Shown: positions 48,948-57,996, counted from the stretch's first letter. The stretch: 64,000 nt of DNA from Bog-473 sp963736525 (GCA_963736525.1 CAVTPF010000018.1:62001-126000), one strand, 5' to 3'. The notes: generated from the letters alone by a model not told the origin. Numbers and translations: made by a program.

Positions 48948-51401
48948 CTATCGGGTGATCGGCACCGTCGCCCGGATGTCGCGCGACGAAGCCCCGACGA
49001 GGACCTCGTAGCGGCCGGACCCCGACTCCCACTGGTGGGTGTCCTCGTCCCACATCCGGTAGGCCGCAGCGCCCAGCTCCACCTCGACCGTCTCCCGCTG
49101 GCCGGCCTCCACCGCCGCTTTCACGAAACCCACCAACTCGCGGTCGGGCCGAGGGACACGGGGCTCGAGCGCCCGCAGGTAGACCTGCACCACCTCGGTG
49201 CCCCGGCGCACGCCCTTGTTGACCAGCGTGACGGTGACCCGTTCCGGCGTGGCGGTGACGTCTTTGAAGGCGATGTCGCCGTAGGACAGCCCGTGTCCGA
49301 ACGGGAACCGCGGGGCCACACCCACCGTCTCGTAGTGCCGGTAACCCACGAAGACCCCCTCGCCGTAGACGACGGCGCCCTCCACGCCCGGATAGCGCGC
49401 CGCGTCCGCGCCGGTCGGCCCGTCCTCGGCCCGCACCGGGAACGTGATGGGGAGGCGCCCCGTCGGCTCCGACGTCCCGACCAGAATCTCCGCCAGCGCG
49501 TCGGCCCCCTCCTCGCCCGGGTACCAGCTGACCAACACGGCACCCGCGCGCTCGGCCCACGGCATCTCGACGGGGGAGCCGGCGTTGACGACGACGACGG
49601 TGCGGGGGTTGGCGGCCAGGATCGCCTCGATCAGCTCGCGTTGGCGCCCGGGCAGGGACAGGTCCGGCCGGTCGTGACCCTCTGTCTCCCACTGCCCGTT
49701 CGAACCGACCACGACGACCGCCACGTCCGCCGCCGCGGCCGCGGCGACCGCTCGCTCGAACTCGTCGCCCACCTCCGGTGGGGCCGCGCCGATCCGGGCG
49801 CCCATGATGGGGGAGGAGGTCGAGCGAGGCCAGAGCTCCACCACGAGGTGGTATGCACGACCTTCCACCAAGTCGTGCTCGGCCTCGACGGGCTCGCTCC
49901 CCGTCCCGTAGAACCCGGTGCCGCGCACCGGTTCGCTGTTGTCGACCACCAGCTCGCCGTCGACGCGCAGCACCGCCCGCCCCGCGCTCTCCAGCCCGAG
50001 CCGCCACCGACCCGAGACGTCGGGCGTGAACGTCCCGCTGATGCGCACAGAGCACTTCCCCGCGGCGAGCTCCGGCCGTGGCGGGCCGATCCACATGACC
50101 CGCGCCGTGTGGGCCATGTCGGTGGCCACCGGCGCCGCATCGTCCGTCGCCGGCGGATCCTCCCCGTCGAAGTAGTCGACGCGGAACCCTTCCGTCTCGG
50201 CTCCGCCCGTCGGCGTCACCAGCCGCAGGTCCAGCGCAGGTAGGCCGCGATCGATGCGGCACCCGACCTCGTGGACGACCGGGGTGCCGGGCAGCCGTTC
50301 GGCCAACGCGTCGGCGACGCTGCGGCGCCGGTGGGGCGTGACCTCCGAGCTGCCCCCGCCCATGGCCAACTGGCTCGCGTTCGGGCCGATCACGGCCACG
50401 CTCGAGACGACCGGCAGCGGCAGCAGTCCGTCGTTCACCAGGAGCACCGTCCCCTCGGCGGCCACGGCGCGCGCCAGGGCGCGTCGTCCCGGGTCGTCGT
50501 CCTGGCGTTCCTCGGCCGCTTCGAAGCCGGAAGGATCGAGCACCCCCACCCGGCGCAGCAACCGGAGCATGCGGCGCACCTGCTCGTCGACGACGGCTTC
50601 GTCGACGAGCCCGTCGCGCACCGCCGCTGCCAACGACGGGCCGAACCACGCGGCGGGCCCCGGCATCTCGAGGTCGAGGCCGGCGAGGGCGGCCGGGGCG
50701 GTCGAGTGTGTGCCGAACCAGTCCGACATGACCAGGCCGTCGAAGCCCCACTCGCCGCGCAGCACCCCGTCGATCAGGTCGGGCTGTTCGCCGCAGTACA
50801 CCCCGTTGACCTTGTTGTAGGCGGTCATCACGGACCAGACGCCGGCCTCCCGTACGGCGGCCTCGAAGGCGACGAGGTGGATCTCCCGCAGGGTGCGTTC
50901 CGAGACCTGTGCGCTGATCGTCATCCGCTCGTGCTCCTGGTCGTTGCAGGCGTAGTGCTTGATGCAGCACCCGACCCCGCACCCTTGCACCCCCCGCACG
51001 TAGGCGACGGCCAGGCGGGCCGTCAGTAGCGGGTCCTCGGAGAAGGACTCGAACGTGCGCCCGGCCAGCGGCGTGCGCGGGATGCAGACCGTCGGTCCGA
51101 GCAGGACGTGGACGCCCTTGGACACCGCCTCGGCGGCCAAGACCTCGCCCAGCCACTCGACCAGCGACGGGTTCCAGGTCGAGCCGATCGCCGTGCCGCA
51201 GGGCAGCGAGAGGGAGCGGCGGCCGATGAGGCTGTCGCCGCGCACGCCCGACGGCCCGTCGGAGACCTTCAGGGCCCCGATGCCCAGCCGCTCGACCGGC
51301 GGCAGGTACCACAGGTCGGCGCCGGCGGTGAGGGAGCATTTCTCGTCCAGGGTCATCTCCTGCAGCAGGCGCTCGTCCGCACCCTGGTCAGTGTCACCCA
51401 T
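48948..51401 (-). CDS. GH3 beta-glucosidase with PA14 insertion
   Basis: 817 residues without a signal peptide. The GH3 N-domain runs from LTAGADLWYLPPVERLGIGALKVSDGPSGVRGD to about residue 300, with the nucleophile Asp in GLVMSDWFGTHS. The C-domain contains the acid/base Glu in GSNGQWETEGHDRPDLSLPG. Between about 395 and 545 a PA14-type beta-barrel is inserted (ISGTFTPDVSGRWRLGLESAGRAVLRVDGELVVDN), as in glucosidases that bind oligosaccharides. A fibronectin-III-like end follows (VTVTLVNKGVRRGTEVVQVYL). It should release terminal glucose from intracellular beta-glucosides or saponin-like glycosides. Confidence 0.9.
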   Translation of the reverse strand: MGDTDQGADERLLQEMTLDEKCSLTAGADLWYLPPVERLGIGALKVSDGPSGVRGDSLIGRRSLSLPCGTAIGSTWNPSLVEWLGEVLAAEAVSKGVHVLLGPTVCIPRTPLAGRTFESFSEDPLLTARLAVAYVRGVQGCGVGCCIKHYACNDQEHERMTISAQVSERTLREIHLVAFEAAVREAGVWSVMTAYNKVNGVYCGEQPDLIDGVLRGEWGFDGLVMSDWFGTHSTAPAALAGLDLEMPGPAAWFGPSLAAAVRDGLVDEAVVDEQVRRMLRLLRRVGVLDPSGFEAAEERQDDDPGRRALARAVAAEGTVLLVNDGLLPLPVVSSVAVIGPNASQLAMGGGSSEVTPHRRRSVADALAERLPGTPVVHEVGCRIDRGLPALDLRLVTPTGGAETEGFRVDYFDGEDPPATDDAAPVATDMAHTARVMWIGPPRPELAAGKCSVRISGTFTPDVSGRWRLGLESAGRAVLRVDGELVVDNSEPVRGTGFYGTGSEPVEAEHDLVEGRAYHLVVELWPRSTSSPIMGARIGAAPPEVGDEFERAVAAAAAADVAVVVVGSNGQWETEGHDRPDLSLPGRQRELIEAILAANPRTVVVVNAGSPVEMPWAERAGAVLVSWYPGEEGADALAEILVGTSEPTGRLPITFPVRAEDGPTGADAARYPGVEGAVVYGEGVFVGYRHYETVGVAPRFPFGHGLSYGDIAFKDVTATPERVTVTLVNKGVRRGTEVVQVYLRALEPRVPRPDRELVGFVKAAVEAGQRETVEVELGAAAYRMWDEDTHQWESGSGRYEVLVGASSRDIRATVPITR

Positions 51402-51410
51402 GCCCTCTCC

Positions 51411-53240
51411 TCACCACGTGTCCACGAACGGGCGCCGACGCCCTCCCCCCGACCCCCCGTCGTCCGAAGCCAACGCGCGCACGAAGCGGGCCCTGGTGAC
51501 GGCCGGGTCGATGACGTCGTCGATCTCGAAGTGCTCGGCCACATGGACGGCCTTCCCGTGCTCGTAGGCGCGGAAGACCATGGCCGCGTACGCCGCCTCC
51601 CGCTCCGCGGGATCCTCGATGCGGTCGAGCTCGCGTCGGAAGCCGAGACGCACCGCCCCCTCGAGCCCCATCCCGCCCAGCTCCCCGGTCGGCCAGGCGA
51701 CGGTGAACACGGGCCGCCGGAAGCTCCCGCCCGCCATGGCCTGGGCACCGAGCCCGTAGCCCTTGCGCAGCACCACACAGGCGAAGGGCACCGTCAACGA
51801 GGCGCCGACCACGAACATCCGGCTGACGTGGCGCACGAGGGCGCTCTCCTCCGCCTCGGGCCCGACCATGAAGCCGGGGGTGTCGCACAGGAAGAGCACC
51901 GGCAGTCCGAAGCACTCGCACAGCTGCAAGAAGCGGGCCGCCTTGTCGGCACAGGCGCCGTCGATGGCCCCCGCCAGGTGCATCGGGTTGTTGGCGACCA
52001 CGCCCACGGCGAGTCCCTCGAACCGGGCCAGTGCCGTCACCATGCCGGGGGCGAAGGCCGGCCGCAGCTCGAGCACGGACCCTTCGTCGGCCAGCAGGTC
52101 CATGGCACGCCGTACGTCGTAGACCCTCCGGCGCCCGGGCGGCACGACCTCGCGCAACAGATCCTGGTCCGGGCATACCCAGTCGGCCACGTCACCCTGG
52201 AAGTACGCCAGGTACCGGCGCGCTGTCCGCACGGCCTCGGCCTCGTCGGCACAGAGGACGTCGACGACTCCGTTCGGCACCTGGACCGAGACCGGTCCGA
52301 TCTCCTCGGGGACGAACACGCCGAGCCCCCCGCCCTCGATCATGGCCGGGCCCCCCATCCCGATGTTGGCGTCGGGAGTGGCAATGATGACGTGGCAGCA
52401 TCCGAGCAGCGCGGCGTTGCCGGCGAAACAGCGCCCCGACACGATGCCGACGAGAGGCACGAGCCCGCTCAACGCGCCGAACAGCGCGAAGGCCTCGGTG
52501 TCGAGCCCCGTCACGACGGCCATGTCGGTGTCGCCCGGCCGCCCGCCGCCGCCCTCGGCGAACAGCACCACCGGCAGGCGCAGCCGCTCGACGAGACCGA
52601 AGAGGCGGTCCTTCTTCTTGTGGTTCATCTGGCCCTGGGTGCCGGCCAGGACGGAATAGTCGTACGACAAGACGGCACAGCGCGACCGTTCATCTGCAAA
52701 GAGGTCACCGTTCACCCGTCCGATGCCGGCGATCAGACCGTCGGCTGGCGTGTTGGCGACCAGGTCCTCGGTGCTGCGGCGCGCCCGCTGGGCAGCGATG
52801 ACGAGACCTCCGTATTCGTCGAAGCTGCCGGGGTCGCAGAGGTCCTCGACGTTCTCCCGCGCCGTGCGCCGGCCGGCCGCATGGCGGCGCTCGGTCGCCG
52901 CCGGTCGGCCCGCGTCGCGGGTGGCGGCGACGCGCGTGCGCAGCTCGGCCAGCTCGGGCCGCACCGCGCCGACCCCGGGCGTGTGGTCGGGGCGGCGGGT
53001 GCCGGCTGCCGCTGCCGGCAGATCCGACTCGGTCATCGACAAGAGCACGTCCCCGGTCTGCACGGCGTCGCCCACGGCCACCGCCACCGAGTCGATCCGT
53101 CCCGACGTGGCAGCCTCGACCACATGCTCCATCTTCATGGACTCGAGCACGACAAGTGGGGACCCTGCCGCAACGAGGTCTCCGGGCACCACGGCGACCC
53201 GGAGGACCGTGCCGGCGAAGGGGACGGTCAGCCCGGCCAC
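51411..53240 (-). CDS. Biotin carrier-carboxyltransferase fusion of an acyl-CoA carboxylase
   Basis: 609 residues from GTG 53240, which overlaps the nitroreductase gene by 13 bases and begins exactly at the carrier domain. Residues 1-75 are a biotinyl domain (LTVPFAGTVLRVAVVPGD, ESMKMEHVVEA with the biotin Lys). Residues about 95-600 are a carboxyltransferase (FDEYGGLVIAAQRARRS, CAVLSYDYSVLAGTQGQMNHKKKDRLF, GRCFAGNAALLGCCHVIIAT, VANNPMHLAGAIDGACADKAARF, LFLCDTPGFMVGPEAEESALVRH). The biotin carboxylase subunit is not in the window. BCCP is more often joined to the carboxylase subunit. The acyl-CoA substrate is unknown. Confidence 0.88.
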   Translation of the reverse strand: MAGLTVPFAGTVLRVAVVPGDLVAAGSPLVVLESMKMEHVVEAATSGRIDSVAVAVGDAVQTGDVLLSMTESDLPAAAAGTRRPDHTPGVGAVRPELAELRTRVAATRDAGRPAATERRHAAGRRTARENVEDLCDPGSFDEYGGLVIAAQRARRSTEDLVANTPADGLIAGIGRVNGDLFADERSRCAVLSYDYSVLAGTQGQMNHKKKDRLFGLVERLRLPVVLFAEGGGGRPGDTDMAVVTGLDTEAFALFGALSGLVPLVGIVSGRCFAGNAALLGCCHVIIATPDANIGMGGPAMIEGGGLGVFVPEEIGPVSVQVPNGVVDVLCADEAEAVRTARRYLAYFQGDVADWVCPDQDLLREVVPPGRRRVYDVRRAMDLLADEGSVLELRPAFAPGMVTALARFEGLAVGVVANNPMHLAGAIDGACADKAARFLQLCECFGLPVLFLCDTPGFMVGPEAEESALVRHVSRMFVVGASLTVPFACVVLRKGYGLGAQAMAGGSFRRPVFTVAWPTGELGGMGLEGAVRLGFRRELDRIEDPAEREAAYAAMVFRAYEHGKAVHVAEHFEIDDVIDPAVTRARFVRALASDDGGSGGGRRRPFVDTW

Positions 53241-53887
53241 AGGGGCTCGGCCACCTCGAAGCCGACGGGGGCGCCCCAGGTGTTGCGGAACGACACCTCG
53301 TGCGCCGGGCGCCGGGCGCCCACCCCCCAGGTCCCGGTCGGGTAGCCGAAGCTCACCGTGCCCGAGAGGATCCAGCCCTCGTCGGTCGGGAGGCCGAGGA
53401 TCTCGAACGTCTCGGCCGGGTGGAAGAACTGGAGCAGCGCGGTCAGGCAGCTGCCGACGCCCTCGGCCCGGGCGGCGAGCATGGCGCTCCACACGGCGGG
53501 GTAGATGGAGCCGCCGGTCGGGTCGTGCTGGCTGAAGGGGAACAGGTAGAGGGGGACGTGCTCGAAGTGGTCGGCCAGCCACTGGGCCGAGCGCTGGACC
53601 TTCAGCACCTGGACGGACTCGGGCGCGTCGGGGTCGGCGTGCGCCGCGTCGAGCTGTGCCTTGTAGACGGTCTTCCACAGCTCGCCCATGGCGTGCTGGT
53701 AGAGGGGGGCGAGGGCGGCCTTCTTGACCGGGTCGTCGAGGAGGAGGAAGCGCCAGTTCTGTTGGTTGCCGCCCGAGGGGGCGTGAATGGCCGCATCGAG
53801 GATGCGGGCCTGGACGTCGGCCGGGATGGGGTCGGGTCTGACCCTGCGCATGGCGCGGGTGGTGTACAGCGCCTCGTGGAGTTCCAT
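53228..53887 (-). CDS. Nitroreductase-family flavoprotein
   Basis: 219 residues. FMN-binding start MELHEALYTTRAMRRVRPDPIP, then HAPSGGNQQNWRFLLLDD; SAMLAARAEGVGSCLTALLQFF and LPTDEGWILSGTVSFGYPTGTWG complete the fold. A TAAGGT box nine bases before ATG 53887 fits a short-leader promoter. Such NAD(P)H:FMN enzymes reduce nitro groups, quinones or enones, so the name reports the fold rather than the substrate. It is translationally coupled to the carboxylase fusion that follows. Confidence 0.86.
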   Translation of the reverse strand: MELHEALYTTRAMRRVRPDPIPADVQARILDAAIHAPSGGNQQNWRFLLLDDPVKKAALAPLYQHAMGELWKTVYKAQLDAAHADPDAPESVQVLKVQRSAQWLADHFEHVPLYLFPFSQHDPTGGSIYPAVWSAMLAARAEGVGSCLTALLQFFHPAETFEILGLPTDEGWILSGTVSFGYPTGTWGVGARRPAHEVSFRNTWGAPVGFEVAEPLWPG

Positions 53888-53930
53888 ATGCCGGGCACCT
53901 TACGCGCGAGCCCGGGGAGCGGCGGGGACG

Positions 53931-55055
53931 TCAGGCGGTGGAGCCCTCGTTGACGAGTTGCAGCTTCTCCACCGCGTCGATGTACTCCTCCACCATCTCG
54001 AGCACGACGTCCTTGGTGCGGCGCACCGACGTCGCCCGGCCGATCACCTGGCCGGCCGGGTTGAAATTCACGTCGCGGGCCTCCTCGGGGTAGGCGTGCC
54101 CGCGGGAGACGCACTCGATGGCCACCATCATCTGCAGCGGCATGCCGAGCGGCTTGGGGTTGCCCGGAGCGTCCCAGGCCTCGGTCCAGTCGTTCTTGAG
54201 CAGGCGGCAAGGCTTGCCCGTGAACGACCGCGACCTGACGGTGTCGCGGGACGTGGCCTTCAGGTAGGTCTCCATCTGCTTGGGCGGGACGTCGGCCTCC
54301 TCGACGGTCAGCCACAGCGAGCCCGTCCAGACGCCGGCCGCGCCCATGACCATGGCGGCCGCCATCTGGCGACCCGACCCCACGCCGCCGGCCGCCAGCA
54401 CCGGCAGTGGCGCCACCGCGTCGATGACCTCGGGCCACAGCACGATGGAGCCCACGTCGCCGGTGTGGCCGCCACCCTCCGAGCCCTGGCAGATGACGAC
54501 GTCGACGCCGGCGGCCTTGTGGTTCAGCGCGTGCTTGACGGATCCCGCCAGCGCCGCGATCAGCATCCCGTGCGCGTGCACCTGTTCGATGACGTCGTCG
54601 GGCGGCGTTCCCAGCGCGTTGGCCACCAGCTTGACCTTGTCGTGGCGCAGGATGACCTCGACGAGCGGCGCCGCCGTGGCGGCCGTCCACCCCAGGAGCT
54701 CGCGCCGGGGACCGCCCTCCAGCTCGGGCACGCCGTGGTCGGCCAGGATCTTCTTGGCGAAGGTGCGGTGCTCCTCGGGGATCATGGCTCGGAGCTCCTC
54801 CTCGAGCTTGACCGGATCGAGCTCACCCATGCCCTCGTACTTGCCGGGGATGACGATGTCCACCCCGTACGGTCGGTCGCCGACGTGTTCGTCCAGCCAG
54901 GTGAGCTCGACCTCGAGCTCGTCGGCGCTGAACCCGACGGCGCCGAGGACCCCCATGCCGCCGGCGTTGGACACGGCGGCCGCCACGTCGCGGCAGTGGG
55001 TGAAGGCGAAGATGGGGAACTCGATCCCGAGGCGTTCGCAGAGCTCGTTGTGCAC
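53931..55055 (-). CDS. Nitronate monooxygenase-like flavoprotein
   Basis: 374 residues; AGGAGGT lies seven bases before the GTG start. A TIM-barrel of the NPD/NMO group: GIEFPIFAFTHCRDVAAAVSNAGGMGVLGAVGFS, ALAGSVKHALNHKAAGVDVVICQGSEGGGHTGDVGSIVLWPEV (FMN phosphate loop), LPVLAAGGVGSGRQMAAAMVMGAAGVWTGSLWL. The HCRD variant at the N-terminus marks an actinobacterial subgroup (mycobacterial Rv1533-like) whose substrate is not established. It lies 43 bases upstream of the nitroreductase and divergent from a crotonase, across two palindromes, suggesting joint control of a catabolic route. Confidence 0.84.
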   Translation of the reverse strand: MHNELCERLGIEFPIFAFTHCRDVAAAVSNAGGMGVLGAVGFSADELEVELTWLDEHVGDRPYGVDIVIPGKYEGMGELDPVKLEEELRAMIPEEHRTFAKKILADHGVPELEGGPRRELLGWTAATAAPLVEVILRHDKVKLVANALGTPPDDVIEQVHAHGMLIAALAGSVKHALNHKAAGVDVVICQGSEGGGHTGDVGSIVLWPEVIDAVAPLPVLAAGGVGSGRQMAAAMVMGAAGVWTGSLWLTVEEADVPPKQMETYLKATSRDTVRSRSFTGKPCRLLKNDWTEAWDAPGNPKPLGMPLQMMVAIECVSRGHAYPEEARDVNFNPAGQVIGRATSVRRTKDVVLEMVEEYIDAVEKLQLVNEGSTA

Positions 55056-55112
55056 GGGTGAGACCTCCTACGTGTCGGTCCTGTCGCCGGTGCCGGCGTG
55101 CCGGACCACCGG

Positions 55113-55134
55113 TTGCCGGGGTCTTCCCCGGCAA
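55113..55134. promoter_or_regulatory. Perfect 9-base-arm palindrome in the divergent promoter
   Basis: TTGCCGGGG (55113-55121) and CCCCGGCAA (55126-55134) flank TCTT with no mismatch. Mid-way between the two start codons; possible repressor site or stable hairpin. Confidence 0.5.
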
Positions 55135-55152
55135 GTAGAACGGATTCTAGTT
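55133..55152. promoter_or_regulatory. TetR-type (KstR-like) operator candidate
   Basis: AAGTAGAA (55133-55140) and TTCTAGTT (55145-55152) are inverted repeats with one outer mismatch around CGGA. The core differs at one base from the TAGAACNNGTTCTA motif described for KstR, a TetR-family regulator of sterol catabolism. It abuts the palindrome at 55113-55134. Confidence 0.5.
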
Positions 55153-55210
55153 TTTGCCGGCGCGCCCCGCAGGACGTGGCCTGCATCACACAGGGAGGGA
55201 GCAGCCCGAG

Positions 55211-56053
55211 ATGCCGATCCGCACCGATCCGGTGCTGCCCGAGGACGAATGGCAGCTCCGGCTCGACCCGCCAACCGACGGCAGCGGTGTCGGCACCCTC
55301 ACCTTGGACTACGCCGAGCAGCTGAACAAGTGGTCGTGGGAGGCCACTCGGCAGCTCGGCGTCCTGGCCGACCGCGCCCGCTTCGACGACCGCATCCGTG
55401 TCCTCGTGGTCAAGGCCGAGGGCCGGGCCTTCTGTGCCGGCATCGACTTGGGCATGCCCGAGGACCGGGTGACGGGGCGCTCACCGGCGGAGAAGGTGCG
55501 CAATTACTACGAGGGTCTCCGCTGGGTGCACGAGCGCTTCCGGGTCTTCCACGAGCTGCCGCAGCCGATCGTCTGTGCGGTCCAGGGCTACTGCCTCGGC
55601 TTCGGGTTCGAGCTCGCCCTCATGTGCGACATCCGGGTGGCGGCCGACGACGCCCTCTTCGCGCTTCCCGAGGCGCAGGTCGGTGTCTCCATCGATGCCG
55701 GCGGTGACCTGCGGCTGGCCCATGAGATCGGGGCCGGCCACGCCAAGCTGCTTGCGCTCACCGGCCGGCGCATCGACGCCGCCACCGCCGAGCGCCTCGG
55801 GATCGTGCAGCAGGTGACGACGCGCGACGAGCTGGTGCCCGCCGCGCTGTCGATCGCCGCCGACATCGCGGCCAATGCGCCGCTGGCCGTGCAGTCGATC
55901 AAGCGCACCATCGACGCGTTCGCCTATCGAGGCCTGTCCGACGTTCTCAAGTTCGAGGCCCTGAGCGCGTCGGTGGAGTTCGTGAGCGACGACATGCCCG
56001 CCGGCTATGCCGCCAAGGCGAAGAAGCAGCAGGCGGAATTCGAGGGGAAGTAG
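55211..56053 (+). CDS. Enoyl-CoA hydratase/isomerase (crotonase) family protein
   Basis: 280 residues from ATG 55211 (GGGAGGGAG upstream; an earlier frame start at 55154 is not needed by homology). The oxyanion hole is GRAFCAGIDLGMPEDR and VQGYCLGFGFELALMCDIRVAADDALFALPEAQVGVSIDAGGDLRL. One catalytic Glu position is kept (LPEAQVG) and DAGGDLRL provides an Asp in the place of the usual GGTQRL. This pattern is found in isomerases and ring-opening members. Divergent from the nitronate monooxygenase-like gene; both are likely under the same palindromic operator. Confidence 0.84.
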   Translation: MPIRTDPVLPEDEWQLRLDPPTDGSGVGTLTLDYAEQLNKWSWEATRQLGVLADRARFDDRIRVLVVKAEGRAFCAGIDLGMPEDRVTGRSPAEKVRNYYEGLRWVHERFRVFHELPQPIVCAVQGYCLGFGFELALMCDIRVAADDALFALPEAQVGVSIDAGGDLRLAHEIGAGHAKLLALTGRRIDAATAERLGIVQQVTTRDELVPAALSIAADIAANAPLAVQSIKRTIDAFAYRGLSDVLKFEALSASVEFVSDDMPAGYAAKAKKQQAEFEGK

Positions 56054-56067
56054 GGGAGGCCGCCCGA

Positions 56068-57984
56068 CTACTCGGCGCCCGCGACCTCGGTCTCCTCCTG
56101 GTCCGCGAATTGGGTCCGGTAGAGCTCGGCGTAGAGCCCGTTGTCGGCCAGCAGGCTGGCGTGGGTGCCGCGCTCGACGACGCGGCCGCCGTCGATCACG
56201 AGGAGCTCGTCGGCCTCGCGGACGGTGGAGAGCCGGTGGGCGATGACGAGGGAGGTCCGCCCGGACAGCGTCTCGCGCAGGGCGCGCTGCACCGCGGCCT
56301 CGGACTCCGAGTCGAGGTGGGCCGTCGCCTCGTCCAGCACCACGATGTCGGGTGCCTTGAGCATGAGACGGGCCAGGGCGACCCGCTGCTTCTCCCCCCC
56401 GGAGAGCCGGTAGCCCCGCTCGCCGATCACGGTGTCGAGGCCGTCGGGCAGTTCGCCGACAAGGTGCCCGATCTGCGCCTGGGCGAGGGCGTCGAGGATC
56501 TCGGCCTCGGGCGCCTCGGGCTTGGCGTACATGAGGTTGGCCCGGAGCGTGTCGTGGAAGAGGTGCGGGTCCTGGGTCACGACGCCGACCACGTCGCGCA
56601 CCGAGGCCATGGTGGCGTGCCGCACGTCCGTGCCGCTCAGGCGCACGGACCCTGCGCTCACGTCGTAGAGGCGCGGGACCAGGTTGGAGATCGTGGTCTT
56701 CCCGGCGCCGGAGGGCCCGACCAGGGCGACCATGCGCCCGGGTGCGACCGTGAAGGACACGTGGTGGAGCACCTCGCTGCGCACGCCCGCTTCGAGCACC
56801 GCCACCGACTCGAGCGAGGCCAGGGAGACCTCCTCGGCACTCGGGTAGGTGAAGCTCACGTCCTCGAACTCGATGGAGGCGTTGCCCCGCGGGATGTCCA
56901 CGGCGTCGGGGTCCTCTTGGATCGTGGGCACGATGTCGAGCACCTCGAAGATCCGCTCGAACGACACGAGGGCGGTCATGACGTCCAGGTTCACGTTGGA
57001 GAGCTGGGTGAGTGGTTGGTAGAGGCGGGTGAGGTAGCTGGTCAGGGCGACCACGGTGCCGACCGCCAGCTCTCCGTGCACGGCCGCCACACCTCCCACG
57101 CCGTAGACGATCGCCGTCGCCAGGGATGCGGTCAGCGTGAGGGAGACGAGGAAGACGCGCGAGTAGGTGGCCTGGGCGATGCCGATGTCGCGCACCCGGC
57201 CGGCCTTGGTGTCGAACGTCTCGGCCTCGGCCTCGGGGTGGCCCATCAGCTTGACCAGCATCGCCCCGCCCACTTGGAAGCGCTCCTGCATGATCATGTT
57301 CATCTCGCTGTTGAGGTTGTAGCCCTCCTTGGTCAGCGAGCCGATGCGCTGGCCCACGAAGCGGGCTGGGACCAGGAAGATCGGGACGAGGACGAGGGCG
57401 GCCAGGGTGATCTGCCAGCTCAGATAGAACATGGCGCACAGCACGATGACCACGGTGACGAAGTTGCCGACCACGTTGGAGAGGAGGTCGGTGAAGGCCT
57501 GCTGGGCGCCGATCACGTCGTTGTTGAGGCGGCTCACCAGGGCGCCGGTCTGGGTCCGGGTGAAGAACGCCAGCGGCATGCGCTGGATGTGGCGGAACAC
57601 CTTTGACCGCATGTCGTAGATGAGGCTCTCGCCGATGTAGGCGGAGATCCGCCGCTCGGTCAGGACCAGGGCCGCGTCGACCAGGGCGAGGACGGCGACC
57701 AGGACGGCCAGCTCCACCACCAGGTCGGCGTTCTTCTTGAGGATCCCGTTGTCGATGAGGGCCCGCAGGATCAGGGGGTTCACCGCGCTGATGACCGCGT
57801 CGAAGATCACGACCGGGAGGAAGATGGCCAGGATCTTGCGGTAGGGGACCGCGAAGGTGAGCATGCGCCGCGCCGTGCCCTTCTTGACCCGGTGCCCGAG
57901 GACCGCACGGTCCTGGCGCATGGAGCGCATGCTGCCCCACCCACCGCCGCGCCCGCCGCCCATGGCGTGCCCCCGCATACTCAT
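56068..57984 (-). CDS. ABC exporter half-transporter (membrane + ATPase domains)
   Basis: 638 residues. A Gly/Arg/Met-rich N-terminus of about 30 residues, six membrane segments (residues about 45-340) and a C-terminal ATPase: GPSGAGKTTISNLVPRLY, Q-loop VVTQDPHLFHDTLRANLMYAKPEA, signature YRLSGGEKQRVALARLML, Walker B IVVLDEATAHLDSESE, H-switch VIAHRLST. It is MsbA/LmrA-like and works as a homodimer, or with an unseen partner, exporting lipids or drugs. Its promoter has TAGGTT six bases before the ATG within a GGTTGCAACC palindrome. It is convergent with the crotonase. Confidence 0.9.
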   Translation of the reverse strand: MSMRGHAMGGGRGGGWGSMRSMRQDRAVLGHRVKKGTARRMLTFAVPYRKILAIFLPVVIFDAVISAVNPLILRALIDNGILKKNADLVVELAVLVAVLALVDAALVLTERRISAYIGESLIYDMRSKVFRHIQRMPLAFFTRTQTGALVSRLNNDVIGAQQAFTDLLSNVVGNFVTVVIVLCAMFYLSWQITLAALVLVPIFLVPARFVGQRIGSLTKEGYNLNSEMNMIMQERFQVGGAMLVKLMGHPEAEAETFDTKAGRVRDIGIAQATYSRVFLVSLTLTASLATAIVYGVGGVAAVHGELAVGTVVALTSYLTRLYQPLTQLSNVNLDVMTALVSFERIFEVLDIVPTIQEDPDAVDIPRGNASIEFEDVSFTYPSAEEVSLASLESVAVLEAGVRSEVLHHVSFTVAPGRMVALVGPSGAGKTTISNLVPRLYDVSAGSVRLSGTDVRHATMASVRDVVGVVTQDPHLFHDTLRANLMYAKPEAPEAEILDALAQAQIGHLVGELPDGLDTVIGERGYRLSGGEKQRVALARLMLKAPDIVVLDEATAHLDSESEAAVQRALRETLSGRTSLVIAHRLSTVREADELLVIDGGRVVERGTHASLLADNGLYAELYRTQFADQEETEVAGAE

Positions 57985-57996
57985 GGTTGCAACCTA
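57985..57996 (-). promoter_or_regulatory. Leaderless promoter -10 box and 10-base palindrome
   Basis: On the minus strand TAGGTT (57996-57991) is six bases before ATG 57984. The intervening bases complete the perfect palindrome GGTTGCAACC (57985-57994) over the expected transcript start. Confidence 0.45.

Noticed and set aside
53241..53678. N-terminal extension of the carboxylase fusion by 146 codons
   Set aside because: It would overlap the whole 3' part of the nitroreductase gene and encodes Arg/Pro-rich nonsense; homology begins exactly at GTG 53240.
53931..55055. IpdC (steroid ring catabolism reductase)
   Set aside because: Same superfamily, but the N-terminal FAFTHCRDVAAAVSNAGG pattern fits the Rv1533-like branch better, so I kept the general name.
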